From positions 92,233,349 through 92,297,348 of the forward strand of contig CM046443.1 of assembly GCA_025506515.1 (NCBI GenBank): 64,000 bases of DNA, read 5' to 3'. Made by a program: the position numbers and the translations under genes. Positions 21,995-34,702 of this stretch are shown here, piece by piece. Source of the DNA: Flaveria trinervia. Lineage: Eukaryota > Streptophyta > Magnoliopsida > Asterales > Asteraceae. The first letter of the stretch is position 1. The number at the start of each line of letters is the position of its first letter. Under the pieces are notes generated by a model that was given only the letters and a program-made list of their open reading frames with translations, was not told the origin of the DNA and did not search any database.

Positions 21995-22489
21995 ATGATT
22001 TCGACAGGTTCTACATCAAGTTCACAATCGGTTATATCACAACATCAAATTCCTGGAAATGACGAAGAAGATGTCATTTTAGCAAAATATTGTCTAGAAA
22101 ATTCGATTACTATTTTCGTAGATTGTTCAATTTATTGGTACCATACATCAAAGCGTTTTCATCAAATTCTAGAACATGATTACTATTGAACCACTAACAA
22201 ACTTAGCAGCAAATGGTTCTATTTAAGGAGAAAGATATTGATATTTCACTTAATATACGATAACATTTACGACAACCGAAACACTTTATTGAATGAAGCA
22301 GATATTATGGAAAGGGCTCAAGAACAATACCGGCGAAGAATGGAACAACTTTTAATCATGTTGCTGTTTGGAACTTTTATAAAAGTCAACAAGATTAAAG
22401 ATTGTATTTCGAGTTACTATTATGTTATTTTATTAGATTGTGCGAATATTATTATTAATAAACAAATAAAAATATTATTTATTAAATAA
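21995..22489 (+). pseudogene. SANT/Myb-like domain protein remnant
   Basis: ATG at 21995; the first frame ends at a TGA (22187) and the similarity goes on in a shifted frame to about 22400. Visible pieces are EEDVILAKYCLENS, HQILEHDYY, LSSKWFYLRRK and IMERAQEQYRRRMEQL. Their order (an acidic 'D..LAkaw' helix, then 'LssKW..l', then 'A...y.......f') resembles the plant Myb/SANT-like proteins often labelled 'glutathione S-transferase T3-like', which are related to the second protein of PIF/Harbinger elements. An alternative is an unrelated DNA-binding relic. It is broken by at least one frameshift and has lost its tail. Confidence 0.4.
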
Positions 22490-22548
22490 TTACATTCTTC
22501 GTTTTGAATACAGTTCATCTGTCATAAATCGTCAGAATCTAAGGCAAG

Positions 22549-25201
22549 TGTAAGGCCCCGTTCCTAGGCACCTCACAGTTGGTCATTCATTGCACATAAA
22601 ACATTAGAAAACATACATTAATTTTGTAGCGGAATTTAAAACTTTCATTAATAACTAAAAACATGTCATTTTATTTATTTACAACATTTGTTTTCATCTC
22701 AAAATACAATGACATGTCAAAATACGGATGCCAGCCTCAAAACGCTCCCAGTAGCTTATGCATCCATGCCTGCAACTCCTCAGCATCAACATATACCTAC
22801 CAACTATCACGTATACAAAAGTCAGCGATGCTGAGTGAGTTCTAGTTTTTATAAATAAAACATACTTTTCTTACGAAAACCGTTCTTTACTTTATTTCAA
22901 AACATACTATACTTTACATTCATTAGTGATCATAGATCATACGTACATACAGATAATATCATTATTATCTTCATCATTACGTTCGTGAACTTTAGTTCAT
23001 TCAACGTACGTCATTATCTTTCACTTTTCTCGAGATCTGGTCCGACTTTACCCTCTTCATGGCACTCAGCCACGATTACTGAAGTCGAACGACAAGGATC
23101 CGTATCGCACATTATTATGACAATTCAATAACGTTCGTTACATACATAGCGCACGTTCGCACATTTCATACTTTTATTATCATTCATTTCTCATCTAGAT
23201 CCTGTCAAGCTTTACCCTCCTCATGGCACTCAGCTATGATTACTGAGGTCGAATGACAAGGATCTTGTTCGTTCATTATCGCACTTTTGCTCAAATCGCA
23301 CCTTCGGTTCATCGTACCCGAAGTACATATCACACGGATCGCACACATAAGGAAGCCAGAATCGCACGCTATCTCATGGGTTAGCCAAGATCGCACACTA
23401 TAAAAACCACATGAGGCAACCAAAATCGCACGCTACCCTTATGCCGTCCATTACACATATCTCACAAATTGCACCATCGGAGTGGTCACGAAGACCGACT
23501 CCCCCTATGTGTGTGAGAACTCTCGGGGTTTAGCCAGAATCACACGCCATCCCATGGGTTAGCCAAGATCGCACGCTATAAAAACACATAAGGCAGCCAA
23601 AATCGCACGCTACATAGCACACGGTAAATACCACATCGCACGTATCAAAGCAGTTACTAAAACTGAACTCTCACTGTGTCTATGTCCCCTTATGAGTAAG
23701 CCAAGATCGCACGCTATGATACACACCCAGTTGAGCTAACAACCCTCAGTGAGTCGTGAACCTCCTTTCTTTCTTTCGCAAGCCATCCTTTCTCTCATTC
23801 ATTCGTTTATGCTCGCATTCATTCATTACGTTCCTCTTTTTATTATCTTCCACTTTACATTACATAATACTTTCATTGCATTCATTAACGTTCAATGCAA
23901 AGCCAAGAGAAGACATACATACATAATAAGGAACATATACATAAACATACATCATCACCATACAGGCATCGTCATACATACATAACACACATCAAACATA
24001 AGCCATATACCCCTTAAAAACCACTTAGAAAATCTTAAGTCTAAATTGGGCGCATGGGACATTCCAGGCGCATGAGCATAGAAATTCTAAGTGTAAAACA
24101 GTCTGGGCGCATGGGCACTGTTTGGGCGCTTCTGCCCTGTTCAGGCGCATCACCAACACTTAGCCGTTTCAATCACTTGGGCGCATGGGCACTATTTAGG
24201 CGCATGGCCAACACTTGGCCGTTTCATTCATTTTGGGCGCATGGGCACTATTTAGGCGCATGGCCAACACTTAGCCGTTTCAATCACTTGGGCGCATGGG
24301 CACTATTTAGGCGCATGGCCCACTTGGCCGTTTCATTCATTTTGGGCGCATGGGCACTATTTAGGCGCATGACCAACACTTGGGCGCATGGCCAACACTT
24401 AGACGCATGGGCCACTGTTTAGGCGCATGGCCCATCCTTGGGCGCATGGCCAACACTTAGGCGTCTGGCCTCTTATGCTGGACGCATGGACAACTGTTTG
24501 GGTGCATGAGCCACCTCTGGGCGCATGGACCACTGTTCATGTTCGTCAAAACATTTTGAAATCTTTTCTATGCTATCAACATCACCCGATTATCATTCTA
24601 CTCATACCCAAGCACAGATCTAACATACTAAGGCCCTCTAAACATGCTAATCATCGATACTAACCCATAATAAACACTATAACATACATACGTACATACA
24701 ACATTTCGAACATAAAGCTGTAAACCCACGGTTTCTTTTAAAATGTTTACTTAGTATGCATAATAGCCCCAAATTAGTTGAAAATCAGTAAAAGAGGGAT
24801 TCTAGAAACTCACCTTGAGCAGCCTTTGAGCAACACTCTTCTAGTTCAAGACCCATTTCGATTCAGCTCTCGAATCCCGAAAACAAACTCTAAACAACCA
24901 GAACTTCGGTCAAGAACTCGAAACCCAGCTGAAACCGAGCTTATAGAAGAGAAGACTTACCTTTGCAGCTGTTTCTTCCTCCTTCTCTCTCTTGAACCGG
25001 GGCTCTCTCTCTCTCTTCTTCTTCTTCCTCTGAGAGCAAAGCAGCTTTCTGCTTTGATATGGGCGACCATGCCCTTTAAATTCTTTAAATAATAAGATTT
25101 GTACTTTGTACACTTCATCCCCCTCTACTTGTGCACAATTTCTATTCTTTTTATTTACTTTTCTTTTCCTTCCGTTCAAATAGAAATTTCGGGGTGTTAC
25201 A
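22549..25201 (-). repeat. Solo LTR, Ty3 Tekay-like family (2653 bp, TSD GCAAG)
   Basis: It runs from TGTAAGGCCCCG to GGGGTGTTACA, the same ends as the LTRs of Ty3-2 and Ty3-4, flanked by GCAAG at 22544-22548 and 25202-25206. No primer site, polypurine tract or coding sequence is present. Read on minus it shows a 5' splice-like AAG|GTGAGTTTCTAG (donor at 24812) and the CTCACTCAGC..CGCTGAC block near 22825-22840. In this copy the TTTCCAG acceptor has been replaced by unrelated bases. The clean target duplication shows insertion followed by LTR-LTR recombination. Confidence 0.9.
24045..24540. repeat. GGCGCATGG minisatellite inside the solo LTR
   Basis: About twenty GGCGCATGR words occur, partly organised in a higher-order unit of about 55-60 bases ('gggcgcatgggcactatttaggcgcatggccaacactt..ccgtttca') repeated four times at 24180-24390. 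The open frames through it (24054-24422, 24427-24663) exist because of the repeat and are not genes. Confidence 0.85.
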
Positions 25202-25212
25202 GCAAGCATCTT

Positions 25213-26164
25213 GTAATTTAATTCATGTCACTCTAAAGATCTATTCTGAACCAGTCTACGTAATAACATACAAATAACAACTCCAGAATCTCGACCAATA
25301 TGACCTGCATTTAAAGGCCAAACAGTTTTACCGGACACTAACAATTCTTCAATTTCTTCTTGCCCAGATTGATGCCAATAATGTATACGTCCAAGAAAAT
25401 AAAAGAAATACGATTCAAATTATGCAATAATTGCCCGAACATTACGATGAATGCACCACGAATCATCACACGTATTTGGACGACATTCATAAGGAAAGAG
25501 TATATGAACTTGAAGTGACTCCATAGAAATTTTAAAAAGATATTAATTTTCATCATCAGTGATCAGTGCGTATACCTATAAAAAATAAAATCACAATTTA
25601 TAGATTTTTTATAAAATTTAATCACAACTATAACACGAAAACAATAATACTGTATCAACTTCCCATAACGCAGGATATTAATCTCTACTCTCGTCTGCAT
25701 ATTCATTACCATCAACAAATCTCATGTATATTAAGTTAAACACTCAAATGGAAGAATCGTCCAACGATCATTACCCGGCAACTCTTCTGTTTTACTTATT
25801 TTCTTCAAATCGTCAGATTATCAGTCTATGTGTTCATGCTTGAATATGCTACAAATAACAATAAAATATATAAAAAATTATTTTAGGGTAAAACAAATTA
25901 AAATTTAAAATCTTACATCTGAACACAAAGTTGTGTTTCCAAGAAGCCCTCGCCAAAATGGTAAGTGAATATCCACAACACCCATGTAATATACCCTACA
26001 TAATTCAGCATCTCCGTTTCATAAAAGCTGCATAATATTTCGAGACCAGTTTCTGTCATTCCGTCAGTTATGGTTATCAATTGGTTCCGAAATGCTTTCA
26101 ACAACTACACGTGAATTAGAACCAATTTTATTCGCACGCCTTCTATTATTTCTCTGATCTGACA
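25213..26164 (-). pseudogene. Unrecognised minus-strand coding remnant
   Basis: An ATG at 26164 opens MSDQRNNRRRANKIGS and runs to a stop near 26066; coding-like sequence then continues in other frames (GDAELCRVYYMGVVDIHLPFW; later MESLQVHILFPYECRP, CDDSWCIHRNVRAI and GQEEIEELLVSGKTVWPL near 25330-25520). Cysteine spacing and the run of charged and aromatic residues suggest a real former protein, with at least one intron or gap between 25560 and 25910. I do not recognise the family. A plant F-box protein of the At2g35280 type crossed my mind but the match is too weak to assert. Its right end meets the CACGGCCCGTGA cluster at 26365, so it may be cargo of the Mutator-like element. Confidence 0.35.
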
Positions 26165-26364
26165 TTTTACTTATCTCGATTGATATTGTTTAATAAAAAA
26201 ACTGAAATGTAGCCCTATATATATCGATGAATATAAAATATTACATCAAATCAAATAATTGATACACGTTTTACGAGGAATAATATGTCACGTCAAATAA
26301 TTATAAAAAACGAATAATCACGATAACCGAAAAATAATTAAAAAACAAAAAATACATCGACAAC

Positions 26365-26545
26365 CTTCACAGCCCGTGAAGATGTTCACAGGCCGTGATT
26401 TACTATTTTCACTGCCCGTGAGAACTCTCACGGTTCTTGTTTCATGGCCCGTGATGAGTTTCATGGCCGTTACTGGTTCATTCAAATTTGAATTTTACGT
26501 ACCTCCTTCACGGCTCGTAAGAGTCTTCACGGACCGTGAAGAAAA
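26365..26545. repeat. Subterminal CACGGCCCGTGA-type cluster (right)
   Basis: CTTCACAGCCCGTGAAG, TTCACAGGCCGTGA, TTCACTGCCCGTGAG, CTCACGGTTC, TTCATGGCCCGTGA, TTCATGGCCGT, TTCACGGCTCGTAAG and CTTCACGGACCGTGAAG lie within 180 bases. This is the densest of the three clusters. Confidence 0.8.
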
Positions 26546-29500
26546 GTTAAAGGGTCTCTATATATCCCTGACAGAGTGTTTATATATCCTCTCCAATTAG
26601 AAATGGTTGCATAAAGGATCCGTGTGAAGAAAAAATGGGTATATACGGGTTTAAGCGGGAAGAAATATAACCCTTTGACCAACATAACTTTCATTTTAAA
26701 CCTTTTTAGACTAAATAAAAGTATAAGTATATATGTATATACAAATATAGGTCGTGAATGGTTAGGTTTAATAGTTATTTGTTTTATGTTGCAAATCTTA
26801 TGTAGCGACATGAGTTGTAGAAATTGATGGTTGAATTTATGAGAAATCGTCATGTCAATAATGTTCACACATGAAATGGTCTAACACAATGTTAGTTTAC
26901 CATTGGTGATTTTGTTCAAGTTCATTGATTTTTAACATAAATAATTTTTTATATGATATTATCTTATAAAAAACTACGAACGGACCCATATAATCTCACC
27001 CAATATCACATGTCGTATTGTGATGGTTTTGTACGTGTCGCACACTAAATTTACTTTATACAATAACCCCCCCTTATATATATTAGTATCTCATTGGTGT
27101 TTTCTTCAATCACATCACGAGAAAATAACGTGGCATCGTTGGTAAGAAGTCATTAAACACAACCAATTTGTGAAGAATGGTTAACCTAGATGATGAGTCT
27201 TAAAGCTCTAGGACATAATTATAAAGAAAAGACTGAATGATGAACGCGTACTAAATATAGGTGAATCCATCAATCAATCAATTGAAAGAAGAAATACATG
27301 ACTTACATGCATCTGCGTTAATAAATTTAGTCGATAATTAAAGTTATTTGATAAGAATATTTGAAAACACATTGATCGATGTTAGTTGTAGAATTAAGGT
27401 TAGAAAATGACTGTTCTTCTTCCAAATAAATGACTAGTCTTGATATTAATTATAGCATGATTGCTACCATTCATCTTCTTCGGTCTCACCTCTCTCCATC
27501 ACTCTACCTTTTTAACAACCATTGCCTTCTAGGTTGTTTGTGGTCTAGCCATGTCACTTTAACTCATGTCATGCTACTTACTTTGGTCCCATTGAAAAAG
27601 ATAATATGGTTGCTAGAACCTCCAATTCACACCCGAAAAGGCATCGTGATCGTTACTTTTTTATCTTTAAAACTATTGGATAGCAGACAAGATCACGGTC
27701 AATCACATATTTCTCAGAACTTAATTATATAAAACAATGAACAAATTATAGATATTATGTATTATTTATTTAATATTTTGTATAAGTACTATGAGTATAA
27801 TTACAATGAAAACCTAATATGGTAATGTTTACTACAATAAACTACAACTAATATTCCCTAATAGGCTAACGAAGTCGAAGCGCAGAAACAGAGGGCTTGG
27901 ATGTCTGGAGCAAAAAATAATGGAAATGTTGGTATAAGAAAAAACACATAAACATAGAAAAGATAAGAAGAAAACCATACAACTTAAATGGTAAGAAAAA
28001 TCCATGACGCCAAACGTCTACAAGAGCCATCCCAGCAGAGCTATGGTGTGAGGAGCTACGACGGTGACACATGAACATTGACAAATACACAAATAATTAA
28101 ATTAAAACTAATCACTATATTTGTTTACAACTCATCTGAAGCTAAACAAAAGGAGAAAAAAGAGTTCCGTTACGAAAGAGGAAGATAGAGGAAGAAGACC
28201 GGTGACTAATCAATATCAACAACAAACGAGATGATGAAAGATAGAAAGGAAGGGGGAGAAAAGTCAAGAACCCTAACGTTTTCATACCAGATGTAAAGTA
28301 ATGAAAATATCATAAACTAACATGTACTATTTATTACTTAACTATTTATAAGAGTATAATCAAATTAAGTATAAAAAAAACCTAATAAATTCGTACCTCT
28401 GTATAATAAACCCTAAATAACATATTTACTGATAAATCCAACCAGAGGTTTAGTTGTTTATTTATATTAGTTTTACTTGGATCGTGTAGGATCAAAGATG
28501 ACTCGAGCTTATCAAAACTCAGGTACGTTAAACCAACCAGTCCTCCCTAGACCATTTTGAGACAAGTTACGCTGAGATCTACGTATCGTCTTAAATAATT
28601 ATTTTAGGATAAAGTACTATTTTTGGATGATTAACTAAACGTTTTTTTTAACAGCATAGGACTAATTATTCATGTACACATACTCTAATATTTATTACGT
28701 TGGTGCCAAAAGGTCGATTAAATATATGCTGCATAATTGTAAGGCTGAATCAAACTGATAATTAAATCACGTACCTACATGCTACAGATCACGTCAAAAA
28801 TAAAATTTGTAAAATCACCACCACCACTATTATCATTACAAGCATTTTACACCAGTCATCCACCTACCAGTCTACCACCCGACACCCACAGTCCCACATC
28901 ATCCTTTTTGTCCATAGTATTCTCAAAACTTTTTCAAATGAATATATAAATTTTATTTATCATTTCAAGTATTTTTCTTGAACTGTAATATGTCACAACA
29001 TGGTATAATTCGCTTTCATATGGTGTCTATAAAATAATACAGAGGATGAACGATAAGAATTATATAAAATTACATTATAGTAAAATCTTGAGGGTACCAG
29101 TAGAGTGGCCAAATTCGATTTTGATTAATAATATTGGTACTATTTTGCTTTCACTTTAATAAAGTAAAGGCAAAATATGAAGTCAAATTTTACATCGAAT
29201 ACTTTTTGATTGTGAGAATCACAAAAATTATCACATTATATTCACATGGGACACAAGATCGTTGTACGACCCAAGTAATTTTGCAAACTCTCTCTTTTTT
29301 AATAGTATTTATTATGTATTCTTCATTCTTATTTATATAATTATAAAAAAATTATTATTTTTTTCAATTAAATAATATTTTTATACATTTATCATTAGTT
29401 TTTTTCTACTACACTCACAACAACTTTTTTAAATAATAAAAAAGTTATAAGAGTTGAGCAGTATTTTCCCAAATATACAGATAAATTGTAACACTTTCTT

Positions 29501-30134
29501 TCTATTTCACTAAAAAACTCAAAATTATTGTTTCTGATATAAAAAATACACTTATATATTTTTAAGAATTCTACTGTGAATGCTCTAAGTCCACACCAGC
29601 TTAAAAGAATAATATCATTAGTTGAGTTTTCTTACAGATATAAAAATCTAAATTATTACATTTTTATTTGTGGTTGATATTAAAAAGAAAACTTTTACAT
29701 ACGGATGTGTATGTTACGCATATAAAGTTCATAAAATTACCTTTTTGTATTGTTTATTAATTTTTAAACATTTATCTTCACATGTATAGGCAATATAATT
29801 TACACATACCATTCATACTTATAGGTACGATAGATAAATAAAATATGTTTATATTTTTTCAACTTTCAAGATACATGAATAAACATTACATTCAACCACT
29901 TTTTATTATTTTAAGACGATTACAATGAAAAATGGAATGATTTTTTTATTCTTTATGTTCTTATAAAAACTATTTTTTTATATAGAAACCAATACCCTAG
30001 TATAAGTGGTAAAAATGTGCAGATTTTGGATAATATTACTAATTAGAAGTGTTTTTAGGTACTCTATAGACATACACATATACATGCACAAATGAGGTGG
30101 CTTACTTAATCTAGAAAAAAAAGGTTTTTTCATG
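26546..30134. other. Intergenic DNA without supported genes
   Basis: AT-rich throughout. The frame at 27430-27732 (+) is open for 100 codons but shows no domain or usual plant codon pattern. 27840-28260 is somewhat GC-richer and may hold a decayed element. At 28642-28655 a GTTTTTTTTAACAGC tail matches the 3' tails of the SINE and LINE described here, so a truncated retroelement may end there. No RNA gene is seen. Confidence 0.4.
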
Positions 30135-30151
30135 TAGAAACCAACAGAATG

Positions 30152-30436
30152 TTTTTTTAACAGCAAAGTTGAATATATTCAAAAAGATTAGCAAGATGCT
30201 CGAAGAAAAGATACAAACACCAATCATCACAGAAAAATAAAAGTCACTTGAATCTAGACATTTGAGATTAAATAGAAAGAACTACAGTTTCCCCACTATT
30301 GACAACCCTCCTTGATCGATTGTTAATCTACAAATGAGACATTGCTTTTATTTCTCCAATCATGGTCCCAATTGTAGATCTTTCTTTATTATGCACCATC
30401 TCATTTCTTACTTTCCATAACACCTAAATTGTCACA
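30152..30436 (-). mobile_element. 5'-truncated LINE (285 bp) with imperfect target duplication
   Basis: On the minus strand the right part gives a reverse-transcriptase tail: LWKVRNEMVHNKERSTIGTM and a following 'IKAMSHL..NRSRR' stretch, the W-K-x-R-N-E pattern common at the C-terminal end of plant L1-type proteins, with one stop. The left end is a 3' tail GCTGTTAAAAAAA. The flanks TAGAAACCAACAGAATG (30135-30151) and TAGAAACCATGGAATG (30437-30452) are near-identical direct repeats of 16-17 bp, as made by target-primed insertion. Confidence 0.75.
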
Positions 30437-30539
30437 TAGAAACCATGGAATGTGACATGGTATTCTTTTTGCGAAGGGGTACTTTTTTGAACTAAAATTT
30501 ACCCGCTAATCACGCTACTTATCTTCATTAAGATGACAC

Positions 30540-31060
30540 ATGCCAACGCAATAATCATTATCATCAAAATTTTTCCGTCTCTCTTTCTTATTAAATATTA
30601 TCTTAATTACTAATAATATGATTTAACATTTTTTTAGATTTAATAAACTAGGAAAGATATCTATTTATTAATGTTATTTCTAAATATTTTTTTACAAAAT
30701 AATAATTTTTTTAAACTATAGAACTTTCTTAAAAATACGAATATTTTAAAATTGGTATCTTTAAAAAGTCAATTTTTCAAAACTAAAAATAATTTAATTT
30801 GGGAGTTATAATAAGGAAAACTTTAAATATGACATTTTTATACGATTTGTTTTAAAATAAAAATATTTATTTTTTTGGAAAAAAAATTAAAAAACAAATT
30901 TTAAAAATTTGATATCATTGTTTATTGTTATAGTCATTTCTTATACGTAATTTCAGATATATCATATCTAAAAATATCATTTTATAATTAATAAATTTTA
31001 TTATATTAAATATTTATTTGTTCAACCCGTATAACATACGGATTTACCAAAGTTACTTTG
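30540..31060 (+). mobile_element. Helitron-like relic, second copy
   Basis: The reverse complement of 3286-3835 matches this block over several hundred bases. The right end has CAACCCGTATAACATACGGATT (a hairpin CCGTAT..ATACGG), the position of the Helitron 3' hairpin, but a terminal CTAG cannot be seen. It is non-coding. Confidence 0.45.
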
Positions 31061-31101
31061 TATATAATTGTCTATTTATAATGCTACATGATTACTCCAC
31101 A

Positions 31102-31567
31102 TCTATACTAATATAGCAAAAATCTATACTAATATAGCAAAATAATTATCACACACATGACTATTTTTTAACACGTCCACATTATTTCCACCTAGACTAC
31201 ACCTATGATTATACACATGTACTCACCACATCAAATTTAAAATTTTGGTCAAGATCTTGACTTTAAAAGATTTCCTTAATAAATGCTAATTTAATACTAT
31301 ATTAGTCATAATTTTTTTCAAAAAAAATTAAGGTTTTATTAAAATACTCTAATGAGATTTAATTTTATTAAAAATATAATTTACTTTGTAGATATTTATA
31401 AATAATAAAATCATTTGTCTCTTTATACTATTTTTTATAACATAAATTTGTTAGTTATATACTTTCATTGACATGTTATCTATAACATATATTAGATTAT
31501 ACATATACATAATTTATTATATAGTTTTTCTATTCCAACCTGTGTAATACATGAGTATCAAACCTAG
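31102..31567 (+). mobile_element. Non-autonomous Helitron (466 bp)
   Basis: It starts TCTATACTAATATA after an A (31101) and ends CAACCTGTGTAATACATGAG..AAACCTAG before a T (31568). Together this gives the 5' TC, the 3' hairpin and CTAG ending, and insertion between A and T that define Helitrons. The first 20 bases (TCTATACTAATATAGCAAAA) are duplicated in tandem at 31102 and 31122. There is no coding sequence. Confidence 0.65.
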
Positions 31568-31974
31568 TATGTAATCAAAATTTGTAATTACGTTATGTAT
31601 TACACACAACAAAACATTTTTTAAACTTCCTTTTTTGTATTAATATTATATGATAATACTATGCTAAAAGCTAAAGTAATAAACTCTTTAGGCTATATCA
31701 GGGCGACTAGTATACAAAATGAGTTTTCTATGTGAAACATACGAAGTTCTAGAATAATTATTCACTCTTCTTATATACTAATTCATCCCTTAATTTCATT
31801 ATCCTTACGTGATAATTCCACCCATTGCGTGATGATCCCATCATTATGTGATAATTATCATGTAAACGTAAATAAATTTGTGTGCTAATTTCACCAACAC
31901 TTTATACACTTCTCATGAAAACTAACTTCTCCTATCTTATATAATCAACCTACTTATTATGTTGCATTATACAT
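31568..31974. other. AT-rich DNA left of the retrotransposon block
   Basis: No gene is seen, and no trace of the 3' LTR that Ty3-1 should have here. Words such as 'ttacgtgataattcca', 'ttgcgtgatgatccca' and 'ttatgtgataattatc' repeat at 31816-31860. Confidence 0.4.
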
Positions 31975-32518
31975 GGTGTAATATTTTTGTCTAATGGGCT
32001 TTGATGAAATGTATCAGCCTATAAGAACAACATATCACTTAAAACCTGAGGTAATTTTAACTTATAAGCTATAGGACCAGTTATTTCTTTTTTCGAATCA
32101 AAAAATTCCTTTTGAGGGTGATACTTTCAAGTATACTCCTATCTCCTACCTAGAATTCTAAAGGCTTCCTTCTCTTATTAGTATAACTCTTTTGCCTATC
32201 GTGTGCTGCTTTTAATCCGTTCTTAATTTCAAAAATCTTATAAGATGTTTCTTGTATAAGTTTTGGGCCTGTAAGCTGTCTATCTCCTTATTCATTCCAG
32301 TAGAAAGGTGACCTACACTTCCTTTCGTATAGAGCTTCAAATGGAGTTACTTCAATATTGGCGCAAAAACTATTGTTATATGAAAATTTTATCAAAAGTA
32401 AATGTTTATCCCAGTCACCACCAAAATCTAATGGATAGGCTCACAACATATCTTCTAATATTTGAATTTTTTCTCACTTTGTCCATCTGTCTGTGGATTA
32501 TATGTTGAACTCATGTTT
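31975..32518 (-). pseudogene. Ty3-1 integrase C-terminal half, broken
   Basis: On minus from the TSD leftwards there are PQTDGQSE (after the second catalytic Asp), a degraded W-D-x-x-L..EFSYNNS segment, then GDRQLTGPKLIQET, KAAHDRQKSYTNKRRKPLEF and VGDR, the usual order at the end of a Ty3/gypsy integrase. There are many stops and frameshifts. The sequence continues from 44788-44651 after Ty3-2 is removed. It fades at about 31975, and the element's 3' LTR is missing. Confidence 0.75.
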
Positions 32519-32523
32519 ACTTA
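32519..32523. other. Target-site duplication of Ty3-2 (left)
   Basis: ACTTA; its partner is at 44651-44655. Confidence 0.9.
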
Positions 32524-34702
32524 TGTAAGGTCCCGTTTCTGGGAAGCTCACAGCCGGTCATTCATGGCACATAAAACAAATATTTATTATTGCAGCGGAA
32601 ATATTAAAAACGACATTTCATTTCATCATAAAAACTTTTACAAAATAATACATCGTTATCACATTACAAAATAATTATTACATTCCATCACAAAAGCATT
32701 ATAAAAATGGATGCCATCCAAAAAGAGCCAAGTAGCCGCCCCGTGCTATCATCAGCAACCTTTACCCGCCAACTCTGGAAAATGCAAAAAAAGTTAGCGT
32801 TGCTGAGTGAGTTCTAGTTTTATAAAACATTATAATACCTTTCATTCGTTAAAACATTTCCATTACTATCGAACGTGATCACACATCATACGTACATCAA
32901 GGTAATAATTATTATCTTCATCATTGTTCGTTTCGTACATTTTGCACGTTTCGCACATTTCGTACTTATCACACTTTTCGTACATTTATTATCTTTCACT
33001 TCTATCTAGGTCATGTACTTAACCTCCCTCTTGAGCACATAGCTATATCATCTAGGGTTAAGCAACAAGGACCCCATATCGCATGTATGGAGTAGTCACC
33101 GGGATTGACTCCCCTTGTGTATGTTAACTCTTATGGGTTAGCCAAAATCGCACGATGTATAACACGCAGTAATTAGAAAATTGCACGTATTGGAGCAGTC
33201 ACCGAGATTGAACTCTTACTGTGTGTATGAACCCTTATGAGTTAGCCAAAATCGCACGCTGTAGACACACACAGTTGAGCTGACAACTCTTAATGAGTTG
33301 TGTACCTCCTTTCATTTGCTTGCAAGCCTTTCATACTTTCATTCATTCATTAATGCATGTATTCTTTATTTTGTTCCTCTTTTCATTATCTTCCACTTTA
33401 CTTTATATAATACATAATCATTTCCTTCATTAATATTCAACGTAAAGCCACGGAAAGATAAACAAACATAAACAAGAACATCAACAAGATCATGCAAATC
33501 TTCATACATAATAGCATGCATACATAACGTACATCACACATACCATCATGCATAACATCATCATCATAACATCATCATCATACATCATCCATGCCCATCA
33601 CATCATCTTTGACTTCAAAAAGTCAACTTACTATGCCCCGGGAACCTCCCAAGTCAAAGCCTACTTTTACACTTTTCCCCAAAAATTCAGAAAATATTCT
33701 AAGTCTTTAGGCGCATGAACACTATGCAGGCGCATGGCCTTTCAGGCGTATGAGGAACACTTAGGAGCATGGGAAACTTTTAGGCGCATCAGCACTATTG
33801 GGGCGCATGAGAAACTTTTAGTCTCTTCTGGGCAATTCTAGGCGCATGAGCACTATGTAGGCGCATGGGTGCCTAGACGCATGAGCTATCTAGGCGTATG
33901 AACACTTAGTCAATTTTGCCTATTTCTAGGCGCATGACCATTATATGGGCGCATGAGGTTTCGGGTGCATGAGGACACTTAATCAAATTCTCATACTAGG
34001 CATATGAACCCTATTTGGGCGTATGAGCAGCCTATTTCACACGTGAACATTATAGTTCAGTCCCCAATCATTTTCAAACTTATTCCAAGCTTAAATCATG
34101 CATTCGAAGACTTAGAAACATATTCATAACAACATGAAACATAAACATAGCCCAAAATCAATCCCCACCCACAACATACTCACATACATACATACGGGTA
34201 TAAACCCAACTTTATAAAAACGTTCATACATGTATTTCCAGTCCCAAAGCAGTTAAAAACATGTAAAAAGGAGGTTCTAGAACGAACCTTAGCTGCCTTT
34301 GGTTATGACTTCTTCAAAACCCATTTGCAAGTTGAGTTCAACCGCCTAGAATCCCACCAAAAACATACCCGAACACATACAAACACGCATAAGCACACAC
34401 CGAGGATAAAACCGGTTAAGAACATCTTAACACATGAATTCTTACCTTGAATTTTACTTTTGCACAGGTTCTTCAAAATACTCGAGAGTTTCAGCTCTCT
34501 TTCTTTCTCTCTCTAAAAACCCGAATGATACAAGGTGTGTAGGAGGTGATGGGCGGCCATCACCTTTTACTCACCAACTTTTCCAACTTTTTGGTCTTTT
34601 TTACACTTTTTAATACCCTTCAACTTGGGTAAAATATCATTTCTTTCTTTTTCTTCACCTTATTCTTCTTTCCTTGGCTCTTATAAATAATCGGGTGTTA
34701 CA
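32524..34702 (-). repeat. 3' LTR of Ty3-2 (2179 bp)
   Basis: Ends TGTAAGGTCCCG and TCGGGTGTTACA. It contains a run of GGCGCATGR words (about 33707-34025) and, on minus, the CTAAC..TTTTGCATTTTCCAG block near 32765-32800. The splice-donor-like site has mutated here (AAGGTTCGTTC near 34285). Confidence 0.9.

Larger units (their letters stand above)
19880..26545. mobile_element. Decayed Mutator-like (FAR1-type) region, split by a solo LTR
   Basis: Three clusters of CACGGCCCGTGA-like words bracket the coding remains: 19893-20000, 21725-21895 and 26365-26545. Between the first two lies a FAR1/MULE transposase pseudogene; between the last two lie a SANT/Myb-like remnant (+) and an unrecognised minus-strand remnant. 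A solo LTR with a clean target duplication (22549-25201) was inserted later. Long terminal inverted repeats and the 9-bp duplication expected of a MULE were not found, so the outer limits are those of the repeat clusters and are uncertain. It may also be two overlapping elements rather than one. Confidence 0.55.

Noticed and set aside
24054..24663. Two open frames of 122 and 78 codons through a repeat
   Set aside because: They follow the GGCGCATGG minisatellite of an LTR; tryptophan/alanine-rich periodic peptide with no constraint visible.
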